Assembly (NCBI GenBank): GCA_013376995.1
Contig: JACAAZ010000003.1
Span: forward strand, 1-64,000
Origin: Bacteroidota bacterium
Lineage (GTDB): Bacteria; Bacteroidota; Bacteroidia; Bacteroidales; UBA4417
Reading direction: 5' to 3'
DNA: 64,000 bases
The notes below the pieces were generated by a model. It was not told the origin of the DNA and did not search any database. It saw only the letters and a list, made by a program, of their open reading frames with translations. The position numbers were made by a program, and so were the translations under genes. Below, one piece after another: positions 25,295-34,456 of this stretch (within the stretch, counting starts at the first letter, position 1; each line of letters starts with the position of its first letter).

Positions 25295-26791
25295 CTATTT
25301 CTTCAATGCTTTCAGATTTGATAGAAGTTCGGCTGGGTGTTTCCATTTTGTCCATGCACCTTGTAATTTTTCTAATTCAACCGGTTCGAAAAATCCCATT
25401 AAATATAACAGTACCGGATAAGAGAAAATTAGCAGTGTTTTTACTAAGATTCTGATCAATATTCCCATTTCATTAATGAAAATTACCGGCAAGTAGAGTA
25501 TGGCCCCGATTAGGATCATCATTAGCAGTTTCTTCATCTCATATTGAATCGGGTAAGCCTTCTGGGAATAATAATAAATTAACCAGAAGAACAGGATACT
25601 CGCAACCAATTTAGCAATTGCTGCACCAAAATTATGTAACCATGGCACAAGTAAGATATTTAAAAGAATCCCAGTAACGGAAACAGTTATAACGATCCCG
25701 GCTATTGAATGAGTTTTTTTTGTAATCTGAAGGCCTATCATCGCCATATCCTTCATCATATTGAAGAGAATAGCAAAACAAAGGATGGGTATTATCTGGT
25801 AAGCTTCATAATATTCTTGTCTATTTGCAAATAATTTTACTATTTCCTTACCAAAAAAAGTCATTCCTAAAACGAAAAACATTACAACCAGGACAAAGTA
25901 GGTCAATAACTTGCTGTAAAAACGTTTGTTATTAGGATCATCCATTTTTTTAAAAATCATTGGCTGTATAGCGAAACTGATGGACGCAACCAAAAGTATA
26001 TTCAAAGTATTACTAAGCCTAAATCCAAGTGTATATAACCCAACGTCGCCTAACTTGTCGAAGTGATTGATAACGTATCTGTCAGCCTGGTTCAACAATA
26101 CTATCGCTATAGAAGAAAGCACCAGGGGAAGGCAGAAACTTATGATTTGTTTGAGAAGAGTCCATTCAAAACGGACCTCACAATTAACTATTATGTATCT
26201 TATAAGAAGCAACAAATAAGATATTAATCCAATAAGTTGTGCATAGTAAATTGCCTCTACTCCCATGTGCTGAAAAACAATTAAATAAACAGTAATAATA
26301 ACCATTACTGCCATTTGTAAGAGATTACTTATAGTATATAAGCCGGCTCTTTCTTGAAGACGAAGCAAGGTTGAGGGCATAATAACAATCATCTGGATCA
26401 GGGATGTAATAACCATCAATCTTAGGACATGAGTATACCCGGAATGACCGAACAGAGAGGTTGAGATATAAGTCCCAAAAGGCCATATGATGATAACACT
26501 TATAAATGCCAATATGACATGTACAAGTAAAAGAGTAAAAAAGAGAGACTTTTTCTTTGTTTCAGCCTGTTTATCAAAATACCATCTAAAAAAACCTTGA
26601 TAAAGAGCTAACCCAACTATTCCTATTATTATTTGCGAAGTGCTGTCAAGTAAACCCAGTATCCCAAATTCACTTAATGGAAAATGCTTTGTATAGATTG
26701 GGATAAGAATGAAACCAGCCAACTTGGGAGCCATAGTTCCAAGGCCGTAAATAAATGATTGACTTGCGATTTTCCTAAGGTCTGCAAGCAT
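25295..26791 (-). CDS. Polysaccharide flippase (MATE/Wzx-like)
   Basis: 498 aa membrane protein with about 14 predicted helices. The N-terminus FIYGLGTMAPKLAGFILIPI and GLYTLGFRLSNTLNILL are typical of polysaccharide biosynthesis (Wzx-type) exporters that flip lipid-linked oligosaccharides across the inner membrane. The ATG at 26791 is used; a TTG at 26803 also opens the frame. It is divergent from the polysaccharide island starting at 26974, so it probably serves that glycan. Confidence 0.9.
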   Translation of the reverse strand: MLADLRKIASQSFIYGLGTMAPKLAGFILIPIYTKHFPLSEFGILGLLDSTSQIIIGIVGLALYQGFFRWYFDKQAETKKKSLFFTLLLVHVILAFISVIIIWPFGTYISTSLFGHSGYTHVLRLMVITSLIQMIVIMPSTLLRLQERAGLYTISNLLQMAVMVIITVYLIVFQHMGVEAIYYAQLIGLISYLLLLIRYIIVNCEVRFEWTLLKQIISFCLPLVLSSIAIVLLNQADRYVINHFDKLGDVGLYTLGFRLSNTLNILLVASISFAIQPMIFKKMDDPNNKRFYSKLLTYFVLVVMFFVLGMTFFGKEIVKLFANRQEYYEAYQIIPILCFAILFNMMKDMAMIGLQITKKTHSIAGIVITVSVTGILLNILLVPWLHNFGAAIAKLVASILFFWLIYYYSQKAYPIQYEMKKLLMMILIGAILYLPVIFINEMGILIRILVKTLLIFSYPVLLYLMGFFEPVELEKLQGAWTKWKHPAELLSNLKALKK

Positions 26792-26945
26792 ATTAACATT
26801 CAAAAGTTTGTGTGATTGAGCAAAAGTACCATAAAATGCCGTTGGGTAGCATTTAGTGCCTTCATGAATGTCAGATAATTTAGAAGTTCAACTTACAGAA
26901 ATTAGCATAAACAGACGCAATTACTCCCATGTTATTGTGATTCTG

Positions 26946-26953
26946 TACCTTTG
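26946..26953 (+). promoter_or_regulatory. Probable -7 promoter element of the polysaccharide operon
   Basis: TACCTTTG fits TAnnTTTG exactly, 20 bases before the ATG at 26974, the same arrangement as at rpmH. The -33 position has no clear TTTG. It would drive the four-gene set to 30914. Confidence 0.6.
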
Positions 26954-26973
26954 TAGTATTATTTGCCAGCATC

Positions 26974-28185
26974 ATGAAGATACTAATGCTATTAGACAGG
27001 GTATTCCCACCAGACATCCGAGTTCAAAACGAAGCATTGAGTCTTATCAAAGAGGGTCATGAAGTTCACATACTTTCATATAACTTTTCGAACAAACCTA
27101 AGTCTGAGCTTTATAAAGGGATTACAATTCATCGATTTCGAATTTCGGAGCAAATTGCCAAAAAATCCTTGGGGCTCATTCATTTGATTCCTGTATTCAA
27201 ACTCATATGGCAATACGAGGTTATTTCTATCTTAAAAAAGCACAAGTTCGAAGCTGTTCACATTCACGATTTGCCATTATGTTTTCTTACTAAGAAACTG
27301 AAATCAAAGGAGGTTAAGGTTGTTGCTGACATGCACGAGAATTATCCTTACTTGGTTGCTGAGCAGAAATACATGAACACAAAGATTGGCAGAGTAATAT
27401 TTAGCAAGCAAATTTGGTTTAAGAAGGAACAGATTTGGTTAGAATTCGCTGATGAGATTGTTTGTGTTGCAGAAGAAATGAAGAAAAGATTACAGAATGT
27501 GATTTCTAAAGACAAAAACATTTTGGTTGTACCTAATACTTATAGCTTTCATTCATTTGGTCAGGAGCAAGTCGAGAACAGGGAACTAAAAGAACGATTC
27601 AAAGAAAAGTTCATCATTTCCTATTTAGGTGGATTTGACGAACAGAGGGGAATTAACAATCTCATAAAAGCATTTGCATTGATGAGGGAACAAATACCAA
27701 CGGCTATGCTACTTTTAGTTGGAGATGGCTCAATAAAGGGTGATCTTCAAGAACTTGTAAGAGAATTGAAAATTGAAGCTATTACAACTTTTGAGGGATG
27801 GCAGCCATCAAAGTATGTAGATGCGTATATCAATATCAGTTCTGTTTGTATTATTCCTCATATTAGGTCGGAGCAAACTGATAATTCCAGTCCAAACAAA
27901 CTGTTTCAATATATGTATGCATCTAAGCCTGTAGTTGTTTCAAACTGCATTTCATTAGAGAGAATAATAATGGAATCGGGATGTGGATTAGTTTATGAAG
28001 ATAAAAATGTAAATGAATTGGCGGATAAGTTGTTATATCTTTACCAAAACCAAAGGGACGCTGAATTAATGGGTCAAAAAGGTCATGATGCTGTGATTAA
28101 GAAATATAACTGGGATGTAACTGTTTTTCCGCTTTTACGGATTTACATGGATATTCAAAATGAGTCATTGTACAAATATCAATAG
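26974..28185 (+). CDS. Glycosyltransferase family 4 (polysaccharide island)
   Basis: 403 aa GT-B enzyme. It begins MKILMLLDRVFPPDIRVQNE, has VHIHDLPLCF in the acceptor half, and in the donor half FIISYLGGFDEQRGINNLIK, LLVGDGSIK and SPNKLFQYMYASKPVVVSNC with the family Glu replaced in position by Gln-Tyr-Met context. It is the first gene of an operon of four. The stop codon is directly followed by the ATG of the next gene. Confidence 0.9.
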   Translation: MKILMLLDRVFPPDIRVQNEALSLIKEGHEVHILSYNFSNKPKSELYKGITIHRFRISEQIAKKSLGLIHLIPVFKLIWQYEVISILKKHKFEAVHIHDLPLCFLTKKLKSKEVKVVADMHENYPYLVAEQKYMNTKIGRVIFSKQIWFKKEQIWLEFADEIVCVAEEMKKRLQNVISKDKNILVVPNTYSFHSFGQEQVENRELKERFKEKFIISYLGGFDEQRGINNLIKAFALMREQIPTAMLLLVGDGSIKGDLQELVRELKIEAITTFEGWQPSKYVDAYINISSVCIIPHIRSEQTDNSSPNKLFQYMYASKPVVVSNCISLERIIMESGCGLVYEDKNVNELADKLLYLYQNQRDAELMGQKGHDAVIKKYNWDVTVFPLLRIYMDIQNESLYKYQ

Positions 28186-29274
28186 ATGCAAACTCACATC
28201 TTTACGTCTGAAAGCATCTATAGCAAGGCATTTCTTCAAAGACTAGGGGATAATCTGGATTTGAGTGATCAAATTATAGTTTTCAGGAAACAAAATGTCC
28301 AATTTCAGTTTCTACCAAAAAGAGATTCTCCGAAAATTATTTATGCTACCACTTTTATAAGTTTCATTTTTAAGGTATTACCAAATTTACTTCAATCCAA
28401 ATGGATTTACATTCATTATTTACCTTATGGGCCATCTTTATTGTTTTGGTTCTTATTTAGGAGACTATTAAAAAAAACATCTTGGATAGTTTGGGGAGGT
28501 GATGTTTTTGTATATAAGGAAGCTGATAAAAGTCTAAAAAATAGATTTCTAGAGTATTTAAGGAAGAAAATCATTCCTTCGTTTCCAGAAATTTGTTCCT
28601 TCATAAAAGATGATGCCCTTGAAGCAATGAAAATTTATGGATCACAGGCTGTTTACACCCCTATTTTGTACCCAATACCTTTAAATATTACAGATTTAAA
28701 AACCACCCAACAAGTAGATGAATTTCCTAATCATATTAAAATCTTAGTCGGCAATTCTGCGGATCCTTCTAATTTCCATTTGGATACTTTAGAAATGATT
28801 TCCAAGTTTAAACACCAACCAATTAAAATTTATTGCCCACTTTCATATTATTACGACAAAGTATACATCAAAACCGTCATTGAAAATGGGCATCTTCATT
28901 TCGGAGAAAATTTTATTCCTATATTAAATATGATGTCATCTCAAGAATATATTTCTCTTTTGAAATGTGTTGATGTAGGGATAATGAATCACAACAGACA
29001 ACAAGCTCTTGGAAACATTTTGCCATTGCTGTACCTAGGGAAAAAAGTCTATTTGAGGAAAGACGTCTCAACTTTCAATTTTCTTACTAGCCTTGGTTGC
29101 ATTGTTTATGATATTTCAGAAATCTTTCCAAGCAAATTTGAAGAATTTATTGAGATTAAATCTGAATTCCAACAATCAAATTTCGAGAAAATAAAAGCAT
29201 TAACTTCTGATGAGTATTTCATAAATCTATGGTCAAACCTAATATTTAGTCATAAAGATGATAAATGTAACTAA
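28186..29274 (+). CDS. WecF/GT56-like 4-acetamido-4,6-dideoxysugar transferase
   Basis: 362 aa. The pattern WGGDVFVYKE, ICSFIKDDALEAMKIYG, ILVGNSADPSNFHLDTLEMI, the CPLSYYYDKVYIKTV segment and MNHNRQQALGNILPLLYLGK matches the WecF family, which adds TDP-Fuc4NAc to lipid-linked glycan. It is much richer in A+T than the flanking genes. Neighbours encode a sugar aminotransferase and an acetyltransferase-like protein, which could make the donor. The identity of the sugar is inferred. Confidence 0.82.
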   Translation: MQTHIFTSESIYSKAFLQRLGDNLDLSDQIIVFRKQNVQFQFLPKRDSPKIIYATTFISFIFKVLPNLLQSKWIYIHYLPYGPSLLFWFLFRRLLKKTSWIVWGGDVFVYKEADKSLKNRFLEYLRKKIIPSFPEICSFIKDDALEAMKIYGSQAVYTPILYPIPLNITDLKTTQQVDEFPNHIKILVGNSADPSNFHLDTLEMISKFKHQPIKIYCPLSYYYDKVYIKTVIENGHLHFGENFIPILNMMSSQEYISLLKCVDVGIMNHNRQQALGNILPLLYLGKKVYLRKDVSTFNFLTSLGCIVYDISEIFPSKFEEFIEIKSEFQQSNFEKIKALTSDEYFINLWSNLIFSHKDDKCN

Positions 29275-30343
29275 GACATTTCTTCCAGATAAAGCAAAGT
29301 ATCAAGCTTATGTGGATCAAATATTTGCTTCGGGTTGGTTAACAAATAATGGCCATCTTGTTCAACAATTAGAAAAAAGACTAGAGAAATATCTGGGAGT
29401 GCAGAATTTGGTATTAATCGCTAATGGGACTCTAGCACTTCAAGTTGCCTATAAAGTTCTTTTCCCGGAAAAGGGTGAAGTAATTACTACACCCTTTACT
29501 TTTGTAGCGACATCAAGTAGTCTGGTATGGGAAGGAAATATTCCAATTTACGCTGATATTGAACCTTCAACTTTAAATATTGACCCATTTAACATTTCTA
29601 AACTAATTAACAGAAAAACAAAAGCGATATTGCCAGTTCATGTATTTGGAAATAGTTGCAATATATCAGACATTCAAGTATTAGCAGAAAACAGTGGAAT
29701 AAAAGTAATCTATGATGCAGCCCACGCATTTGGGGTGAAATATAATGAACAAAGTATTTTAAACTTCGGCGATGCATCAATTCTTAGCTTTCATAGTACA
29801 AAAATCTTTCATACTATCGAGGGTGGTGCAATTATATTTAAAAACAAAAATGATTATGAACTAGCAAAGCTGATGATAAATTTTGGCATTCCAGGATATG
29901 ATCAAATTTCAGTTCTAGGAATCAATTGCAAAATGAATGAGTTTCAAGCAGCAATGGGACTTTGTGTGTTAGATGAAATAGACACTATTCTCCAAGGAAG
30001 AAAAGTTGTTTGGACTAATTATCGATCTGCATTTGAAAATAATTCTAATATTTTACTTCAACAAATAAACCCAAGTTGTGAACATAATTATTCATATTTC
30101 CCAATAATATTGCCATCAGAAAGGGATGCCTTAATTATAAAGGAAGCCTTAAATGAAATTGATATTTGGCCTCGAAGATATTTTTACCCTTCATTAGAAT
30201 CTCTCCCATATTTATCCAATTTACAAAAAATGGGAATTTCTTCATCAATTGCCAAAAAAATACTTTGTTTACCTTTGTACGAGAATCTTGACTATGGAAT
30301 TCAAAACAGGATAATTGATACAGTATTGAAATTTAACTCCTAA
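29258..30343 (+). CDS. DegT/DnrJ/EryC1-family sugar aminotransferase
   Basis: 361 aa PLP enzyme. Visible are the NGTLALQVAYKVLFP cofactor-phosphate loop, TTPFTFVATSSSLVWEG, VIYDAAHAFGVKY (Asp and His stacking on PLP) and SILSFHSTKIFHTIEGGAI with the Schiff-base Lys. Relatives (WecE, VioA, FdtB) transfer an amino group to a TDP-ketosugar. The start overlaps the end of the WecF-like gene by 17 bp. Together with the following hexapeptide protein this suggests synthesis of an N-acylated 4-amino-4,6-dideoxyhexose. Confidence 0.92.
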   Translation: MINVTKTFLPDKAKYQAYVDQIFASGWLTNNGHLVQQLEKRLEKYLGVQNLVLIANGTLALQVAYKVLFPEKGEVITTPFTFVATSSSLVWEGNIPIYADIEPSTLNIDPFNISKLINRKTKAILPVHVFGNSCNISDIQVLAENSGIKVIYDAAHAFGVKYNEQSILNFGDASILSFHSTKIFHTIEGGAIIFKNKNDYELAKLMINFGIPGYDQISVLGINCKMNEFQAAMGLCVLDEIDTILQGRKVVWTNYRSAFENNSNILLQQINPSCEHNYSYFPIILPSERDALIIKEALNEIDIWPRRYFYPSLESLPYLSNLQKMGISSSIAKKILCLPLYENLDYGIQNRIIDTVLKFNS

Positions 30344-30347
30344 AGTA

Positions 30348-30914
30348 ATGAGCATTTCATTCTATGATCAATCTGACTTATTTGCAATTGGATTTAAATC
30401 AGTAGGTTCAGGCTGCTTAATAAGCAGGAAGGCTTCCATATATTCACCTCAGTCAATTACATTAGGAGATCATGTTAGGATAGATGATTTTTGTATATTA
30501 AGTGGTGAAATCTCTATTGGCTCTTTCATTCATATTTCAGCTTATTCAGCTCTTTATGCAAGTTTTGGAATAGAGATAGAGGATTTTGTTACAATATCTG
30601 GTAGAGTAACAATTTATAGTCAAAATGATGATTATAGTGGGAAATATATGACAAATCCAATGTTGCCAGTTGAATTTACAAATATTACAGGAGGTACAGT
30701 AGTTTTGAAAAAACATTCAATAATTGGAGCTGGAAGTATAATACTACCAGGAGTTATATTGAATGAAGGTTGTTGCGTTGCCGCGCTAAGTCTTGTAAAA
30801 ACCAGTCTCTCGTCATGGACAATCTATGGAGGTGTCCCAGCAAAATATTTAAAAAAGAGAAATCAGGATATAATATTTTTGGAAGAGAAGCTTAGAGATA
30901 GTTTTTTAACCTAA
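30348..30914 (+). CDS. Hexapeptide-repeat acyltransferase
   Basis: 188 aa protein with left-handed beta-helix repeats (ITLGDHVRIDDFCILSG, VTISGRVTIYS, VVLKKHSIIGAGSIILPGV) and the terminal WTIYGGVPAKYLKKR typical of sugar O- or N-acetyltransferases. It has no membrane segments. Last gene of the island, 4 bp after the aminotransferase, so it probably acylates the amino sugar (VioB/FdtC-like role) or another glycan position. It converges with the YihY-family gene at a distance of 9 bp. Confidence 0.88.
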   Translation: MSISFYDQSDLFAIGFKSVGSGCLISRKASIYSPQSITLGDHVRIDDFCILSGEISIGSFIHISAYSALYASFGIEIEDFVTISGRVTIYSQNDDYSGKYMTNPMLPVEFTNITGGTVVLKKHSIIGAGSIILPGVILNEGCCVAALSLVKTSLSSWTIYGGVPAKYLKKRNQDIIFLEEKLRDSFLT

Positions 30915-30923
30915 TACACTTTA

Positions 30924-31880
30924 TTATTTCTTCCCCCTTTTCGCATTTTGAATACTTACATTCAATTCAAAACCTATTAGTATTATCATCGCATTGAAAT
31001 AAATCCAAACCATGACAATTATTAGAGTTCCAATTGAACCATAGAGCGAATTGTAGCGAGAAAGATGATTTACATAGTAATTAAAAGCTATTGACAATGA
31101 AGCTGTTAACATAGTTGCCAACGTTGATCCAGCCGAGATAAACCGAAATCTGCTTTTTCTTGCTGGTGCAAGATAGTAAAGAAATGAGAATGCAAAAAAT
31201 AACATGGCTAGCGAAATCAACCATTTAACAGTTGAAATCAGGTAATATCCCAAAACATCTTTAATAATGTGCTCTCTCGCCAAAAAATCAATCAATACTG
31301 GGCCTACTGTCAACATCACAATTGCAAGGACTACAAGTAGCGACAGTATGAATACCAATAGAATTGAAACTAACCTGATCAAGAGCCAGTTCCTGGTCTC
31401 TATAGAATGGTGAGTTTGATTGAATGACTCAATCAGGCTGTGAATTCCATTAGTTGAAAAGTACATTGCCATGATAAATCCAACCGATAAAAGCCCTCCT
31501 CTTGGCCTTTTTACAATATCGAAAAGCGTTCCCTCTACTGCTTCATATGCTTTCCTAGGAATAAAATTCTGGAATAATTCAAGTAGTGAATCCTGAAAAC
31601 CGGCAATTGGCATGTAAGGAATAATAGTAAAAAAGAATATTATTGCGGGGAAGAGCGCCAGGAAAAAATTATAGGAAAATGCAGCAGCCCTCATGCTAAT
31701 AGCCCCTTTCCGAATCCCTTTAATAAAGAAACTTGCCACATCGTATAATGGCATCCCATCAAAGCCTGGAATGATGATTTTCCGGCTGGCTTTTATGATT
31801 ATCACTATAAATTGACTATTAACTAGCTGATCAAGCTGGGTACTCAGATAAATTCTAAGCTTGTTAGCATCTGATATCAT
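30924..31880 (-). CDS. YihY/BrkB-family membrane protein
   Basis: 318 aa with about six membrane helices. The family pattern is RAAAFSYNFFLALFPAIIFF near residue 60, the YFSTNGIHSLIESFNQ segment, YLAPARKSRFRFISAGSTLA and a late YGSIGTLIIVMVWIY. These proteins were once annotated as RNase BN, which is not correct; their true role, perhaps transport, is unsettled. It lies 14 bp after nadC. Confidence 0.9.
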   Translation of the reverse strand: MISDANKLRIYLSTQLDQLVNSQFIVIIIKASRKIIIPGFDGMPLYDVASFFIKGIRKGAISMRAAAFSYNFFLALFPAIIFFFTIIPYMPIAGFQDSLLELFQNFIPRKAYEAVEGTLFDIVKRPRGGLLSVGFIMAMYFSTNGIHSLIESFNQTHHSIETRNWLLIRLVSILLVFILSLLVVLAIVMLTVGPVLIDFLAREHIIKDVLGYYLISTVKWLISLAMLFFAFSFLYYLAPARKSRFRFISAGSTLATMLTASLSIAFNYYVNHLSRYNSLYGSIGTLIIVMVWIYFNAMIILIGFELNVSIQNAKRGKK

Positions 31881-31894
31881 AGAGTCGGCTTAGT

Positions 31895-32731
31895 TTACTT
31901 GATCGCTTTCAAACTCAGATCCAAACTTTTAATCTGGTGAGTAAGAGCACCAACAGAAACGAAATCTACTCCACATTCTGAATAAGCTCTTATTGTAGCT
32001 TCATTGATTCCTCCTGAAGCTTCAGTCTCAAATCTGCCACCAATCATTTTTACAGCACTTTTCAATTCTTCAAATGAAAAGTTATCTAGCATAATCCTAT
32101 CAACTCCTCCTATTGTAAGCACTTCAGCAACTTCATCCAGATTTCTTGTCTCAATTTCAATTTTTAATTTCAATCCTTTCCTATACAGATAATGATGAGT
32201 TGCCTTAATAGCATTATTGATTCCTCCTGCAAAATCAACATGGTTATCCTTAATCAATATCATATCATATAAACCAAATCTATGATTGAAGCCTCCGCCT
32301 ATTCTAACTGCCATTTTTTCAACTTCTCTCAGCACTGGTGTAGTCTTCCGTGTGTCAAGAATACGCGTTGGAAGGTCAATGATCAAATCAGCCATCTTTT
32401 TAGTCTGCGTAGCAATACCACTCATTCTTTGCATAAAGTTCAGCACTGTCCTTTCAGCGGTGAGTAAAGAAACAGAACGGCCTTGAACCTCAAACACAAT
32501 GTCACCTTTCTTTATCTGGGCCCCATCTTCAATAAATGAGGTTAAGACTATCTCCGGGTCAACATAGAAAAAAACTTTTCTTGCTATTTCCAAGCCTGCA
32601 AGAATTCCAGATTCTTTCACAAGTAATTTTGCTTTCCCAATTGCGTTATCCGGAATAGTTGATAAAGAAGTATGATCCCCATCGCCAATATCCTCTCTAA
32701 GAGCTTCAATAATAACTTGATCGATTTGCAC
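31895..32731 (-). CDS. nadC: Nicotinate-nucleotide pyrophosphorylase (carboxylating)
   Basis: 278 aa quinolinate phosphoribosyltransferase, the third step of de novo NAD synthesis. Motifs are EDIGDGDHTS at the start, ERTVLNFMQRMSGIAT, RILDTRKTTPVLREVEK (substrate-binding Arg and Lys), NHRFGLYDMILIKDNHV and EASGGINEATIRAYSECGVD. Full length. nadA and nadB are not in the window. Confidence 0.97.
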   Translation of the reverse strand: MQIDQVIIEALREDIGDGDHTSLSTIPDNAIGKAKLLVKESGILAGLEIARKVFFYVDPEIVLTSFIEDGAQIKKGDIVFEVQGRSVSLLTAERTVLNFMQRMSGIATQTKKMADLIIDLPTRILDTRKTTPVLREVEKMAVRIGGGFNHRFGLYDMILIKDNHVDFAGGINNAIKATHHYLYRKGLKLKIEIETRNLDEVAEVLTIGGVDRIMLDNFSFEELKSAVKMIGGRFETEASGGINEATIRAYSECGVDFVSVGALTHQIKSLDLSLKAIK

Positions 32732-32763
32732 GATTTATTCAGAATTAAAAAGTTTGAGCTAAA

Positions 32764-33171
32764 TTAATTTTCCTCGAATTGCAATTGCTGAATGAGTAAT
32801 TGCTTGTCAATAGGTTTCAGTAATAAATAGGTTTTGTACAATTTATTATTACTCTTATAGGTACCAATAATAAACTGTGAACCACCCGAAGATGAGCCCT
32901 TCTGATTAACCTCAAACGCAGCTGGAGGGTATTTAGTAAAGAAATCCTTGATAATCATTTCAGCCTGTACCTTACTAAATGTTCCTTCCTTTCCAGGCAA
33001 TGTAATTTCTATTGTGGTGCTAAAGTACTGAGCTAGTGCTTTAGAGTTTCCAGCCTTAATTGCAGCAACAATATTCTCAGTAAGACCAACTGACCCATCA
33101 GTAATTAATGGATAAATACTTTGAGAAAAAAAACTTAAGAAAATCAGAAGAAAAAAAACTTTTAGTCTCAT
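32764..33171 (-). CDS. DUF4783-like secreted protein
   Basis: 135 aa from the ATG at 33171 (the frame is open to 33204). The N-terminus is a signal peptide (MRLKVFFLLIFLSFFSQSIY). The body, with IVAAIKAGNSKALAQYFS, VQAEMIIKDFFTKYPP and GTYKSNNKLYKTYLLLKP, fits the DUF4783 family, which has an NTF2-like fold. Function unknown; presumably periplasmic. It lies 33 bp upstream of nadC, as is common in Bacteroidota, and may share its transcript. Confidence 0.8.
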   Translation of the reverse strand: MRLKVFFLLIFLSFFSQSIYPLITDGSVGLTENIVAAIKAGNSKALAQYFSTTIEITLPGKEGTFSKVQAEMIIKDFFTKYPPAAFEVNQKGSSSGGSQFIIGTYKSNNKLYKTYLLLKPIDKQLLIQQLQFEEN

Positions 33172-33265
33172 ATCGTTATTGCTTCCCTTACAAATATACA
33201 ACAATCACACCAATTTAAAGACCAGTTAATGGATTATCTAACCGGCTAAATTCAGTGTTAACCAC

Positions 33266-33273
33266 TATCTTTG
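33266..33273 (+). promoter_or_regulatory. Probable -7 promoter element of rlmH
   Basis: TATCTTTG fits TAnnTTTG and lies 25 bases before the ATG at 33299, in the divergent gap with the DUF4783 gene. The -33 element is not clear. Confidence 0.5.
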
Positions 33274-33298
33274 TTTAATCATTTTGTAGTTATCTCGC

Positions 33299-33772
33299 AT
33301 GCAAATTACAATCATAATGATTGGCAAGACCAATGATTCTTTCATTACTGAAGGAATCGATCAATATAATAATAGGTTAAAACATTATCTATCAATCAAG
33401 TGGGTTACAATCCCCGAACTGAAAGAAAAGAAAAATCTCACTCCGGAACAGGTAAAGGAAAAGGAAGCCAATCATTTGATTGCAAGTATACCTAAGAATT
33501 CATTTATCATTCTTCTCGATGAGAGAGGTAAGGAATTAAGGTCTTTAGAATTCGCAGATTTTATTCAACGACACATGAATTCTGGCGTCAAAGAACTTGT
33601 CTTTATTATTGGAGGAGCTTACGGAATATCTGACCAATTGAATCACCTAACCAGTCATAAACTTGCTCTTTCTCAAATGACGTTTACTCACCAGTTTATA
33701 AGGCTCATTCTGATAGAGCAGATTTACCGATCCATGACAATATTAAGGAATGAACCTTATCATAATGAATAG
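33299..33772 (+). CDS. rlmH: 23S rRNA (pseudouridine-1915-N3)-methyltransferase
   Basis: 157 aa SPOUT methyltransferase acting on helix 69 of 23S rRNA in the intact ribosome. Family motifs: ITIIMIGKTND at the start, FIILLDERGKELRSLEFADF, VFIIGGAYGIS (SAM-binding knot) and LSQMTFTHQFIRLILIEQIYRS near the end, closing with EPYHNE. Normal length. Confidence 0.97.
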   Translation: MQITIIMIGKTNDSFITEGIDQYNNRLKHYLSIKWVTIPELKEKKNLTPEQVKEKEANHLIASIPKNSFIILLDERGKELRSLEFADFIQRHMNSGVKELVFIIGGAYGISDQLNHLTSHKLALSQMTFTHQFIRLILIEQIYRSMTILRNEPYHNE

Positions 33773-33859
33773 ACTCTCAATTTAATTCAGTACACAAGCA
33801 TCCTAGAGTTTTAGTCAGTCCAGAATTTATAAATAAAGTTATGAGGAAAAACTCAACAA

Positions 33860-34456
33860 ATGAAAGATCTTGTTTTCGCGACCAATAACCAACATAAAAT
33901 CCAGGAAGTAAAACTTATCATAGGCAAAACGTTTCAGATTATTAGCCTCTCAGATATTGGATGTACGGATGAAATAATTGAAGATGCCAATACGCTTGAG
34001 GGCAATGCTCTTATTAAATCCAGGTTTGTTTTTCAGAAATTTGGGTACAATTGTTTTGCAGATGACACTGGCCTGGAAATTTCTGCCTTGCACGGAAACC
34101 CAGGAGTCTTTTCAGCAAGATATGCAGGTGAACCACCTGATTTTGAAGCTAATATCGACAAAGTCCTGAGGGAAATGTCTGATATTTCTGATAGAAATGC
34201 TCGTTTTCGGACTGTAATCTCTTTAATATTAGGGGAAAAAGAGTACTTTTTTGAAGGGTTCATTAAGGGAAATATCTTAAACCATCGCCGCGGTAATAAT
34301 GGTTTTGGCTATGATTCTATTTTTGTCCCTTCTGGTTATAACAAAACCTTTGCTGAGATGAAGAATGAAGAGAAAGCAAGTATTTCACATCGTTACATAG
34401 CTTTGTCGGAACTAATGAAATTCCTTAATTCTGTTGATACTTCAGGAATTATTTAA
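33860..34456 (+). CDS. rdgB: XTP/dITP diphosphatase (Ham1/RdgB)
   Basis: 198 aa house-cleaning enzyme that hydrolyses non-canonical purine triphosphates to monophosphates. Motifs are VFATNNQHKIQEVKLI, CFADDTGLEISALHGNPGVF (substrate and metal binding), NNGFGYDSIFVPSGYNKTFA and ISHRYIALSEL. Its last 8 bp overlap the end of ddl on the opposite strand. Confidence 0.96.
   Translation: MKDLVFATNNQHKIQEVKLIIGKTFQIISLSDIGCTDEIIEDANTLEGNALIKSRFVFQKFGYNCFADDTGLEISALHGNPGVFSARYAGEPPDFEANIDKVLREMSDISDRNARFRTVISLILGEKEYFFEGFIKGNILNHRRGNNGFGYDSIFVPSGYNKTFAEMKNEEKASISHRYIALSELMKFLNSVDTSGII

Noticed and set aside
30924-31880. Ribonuclease BN
   Set aside because: Old database names call YihY/BrkB proteins RNase BN, but true RNase BN is an unrelated metallo-beta-lactamase-fold enzyme; this protein is an integral membrane protein.
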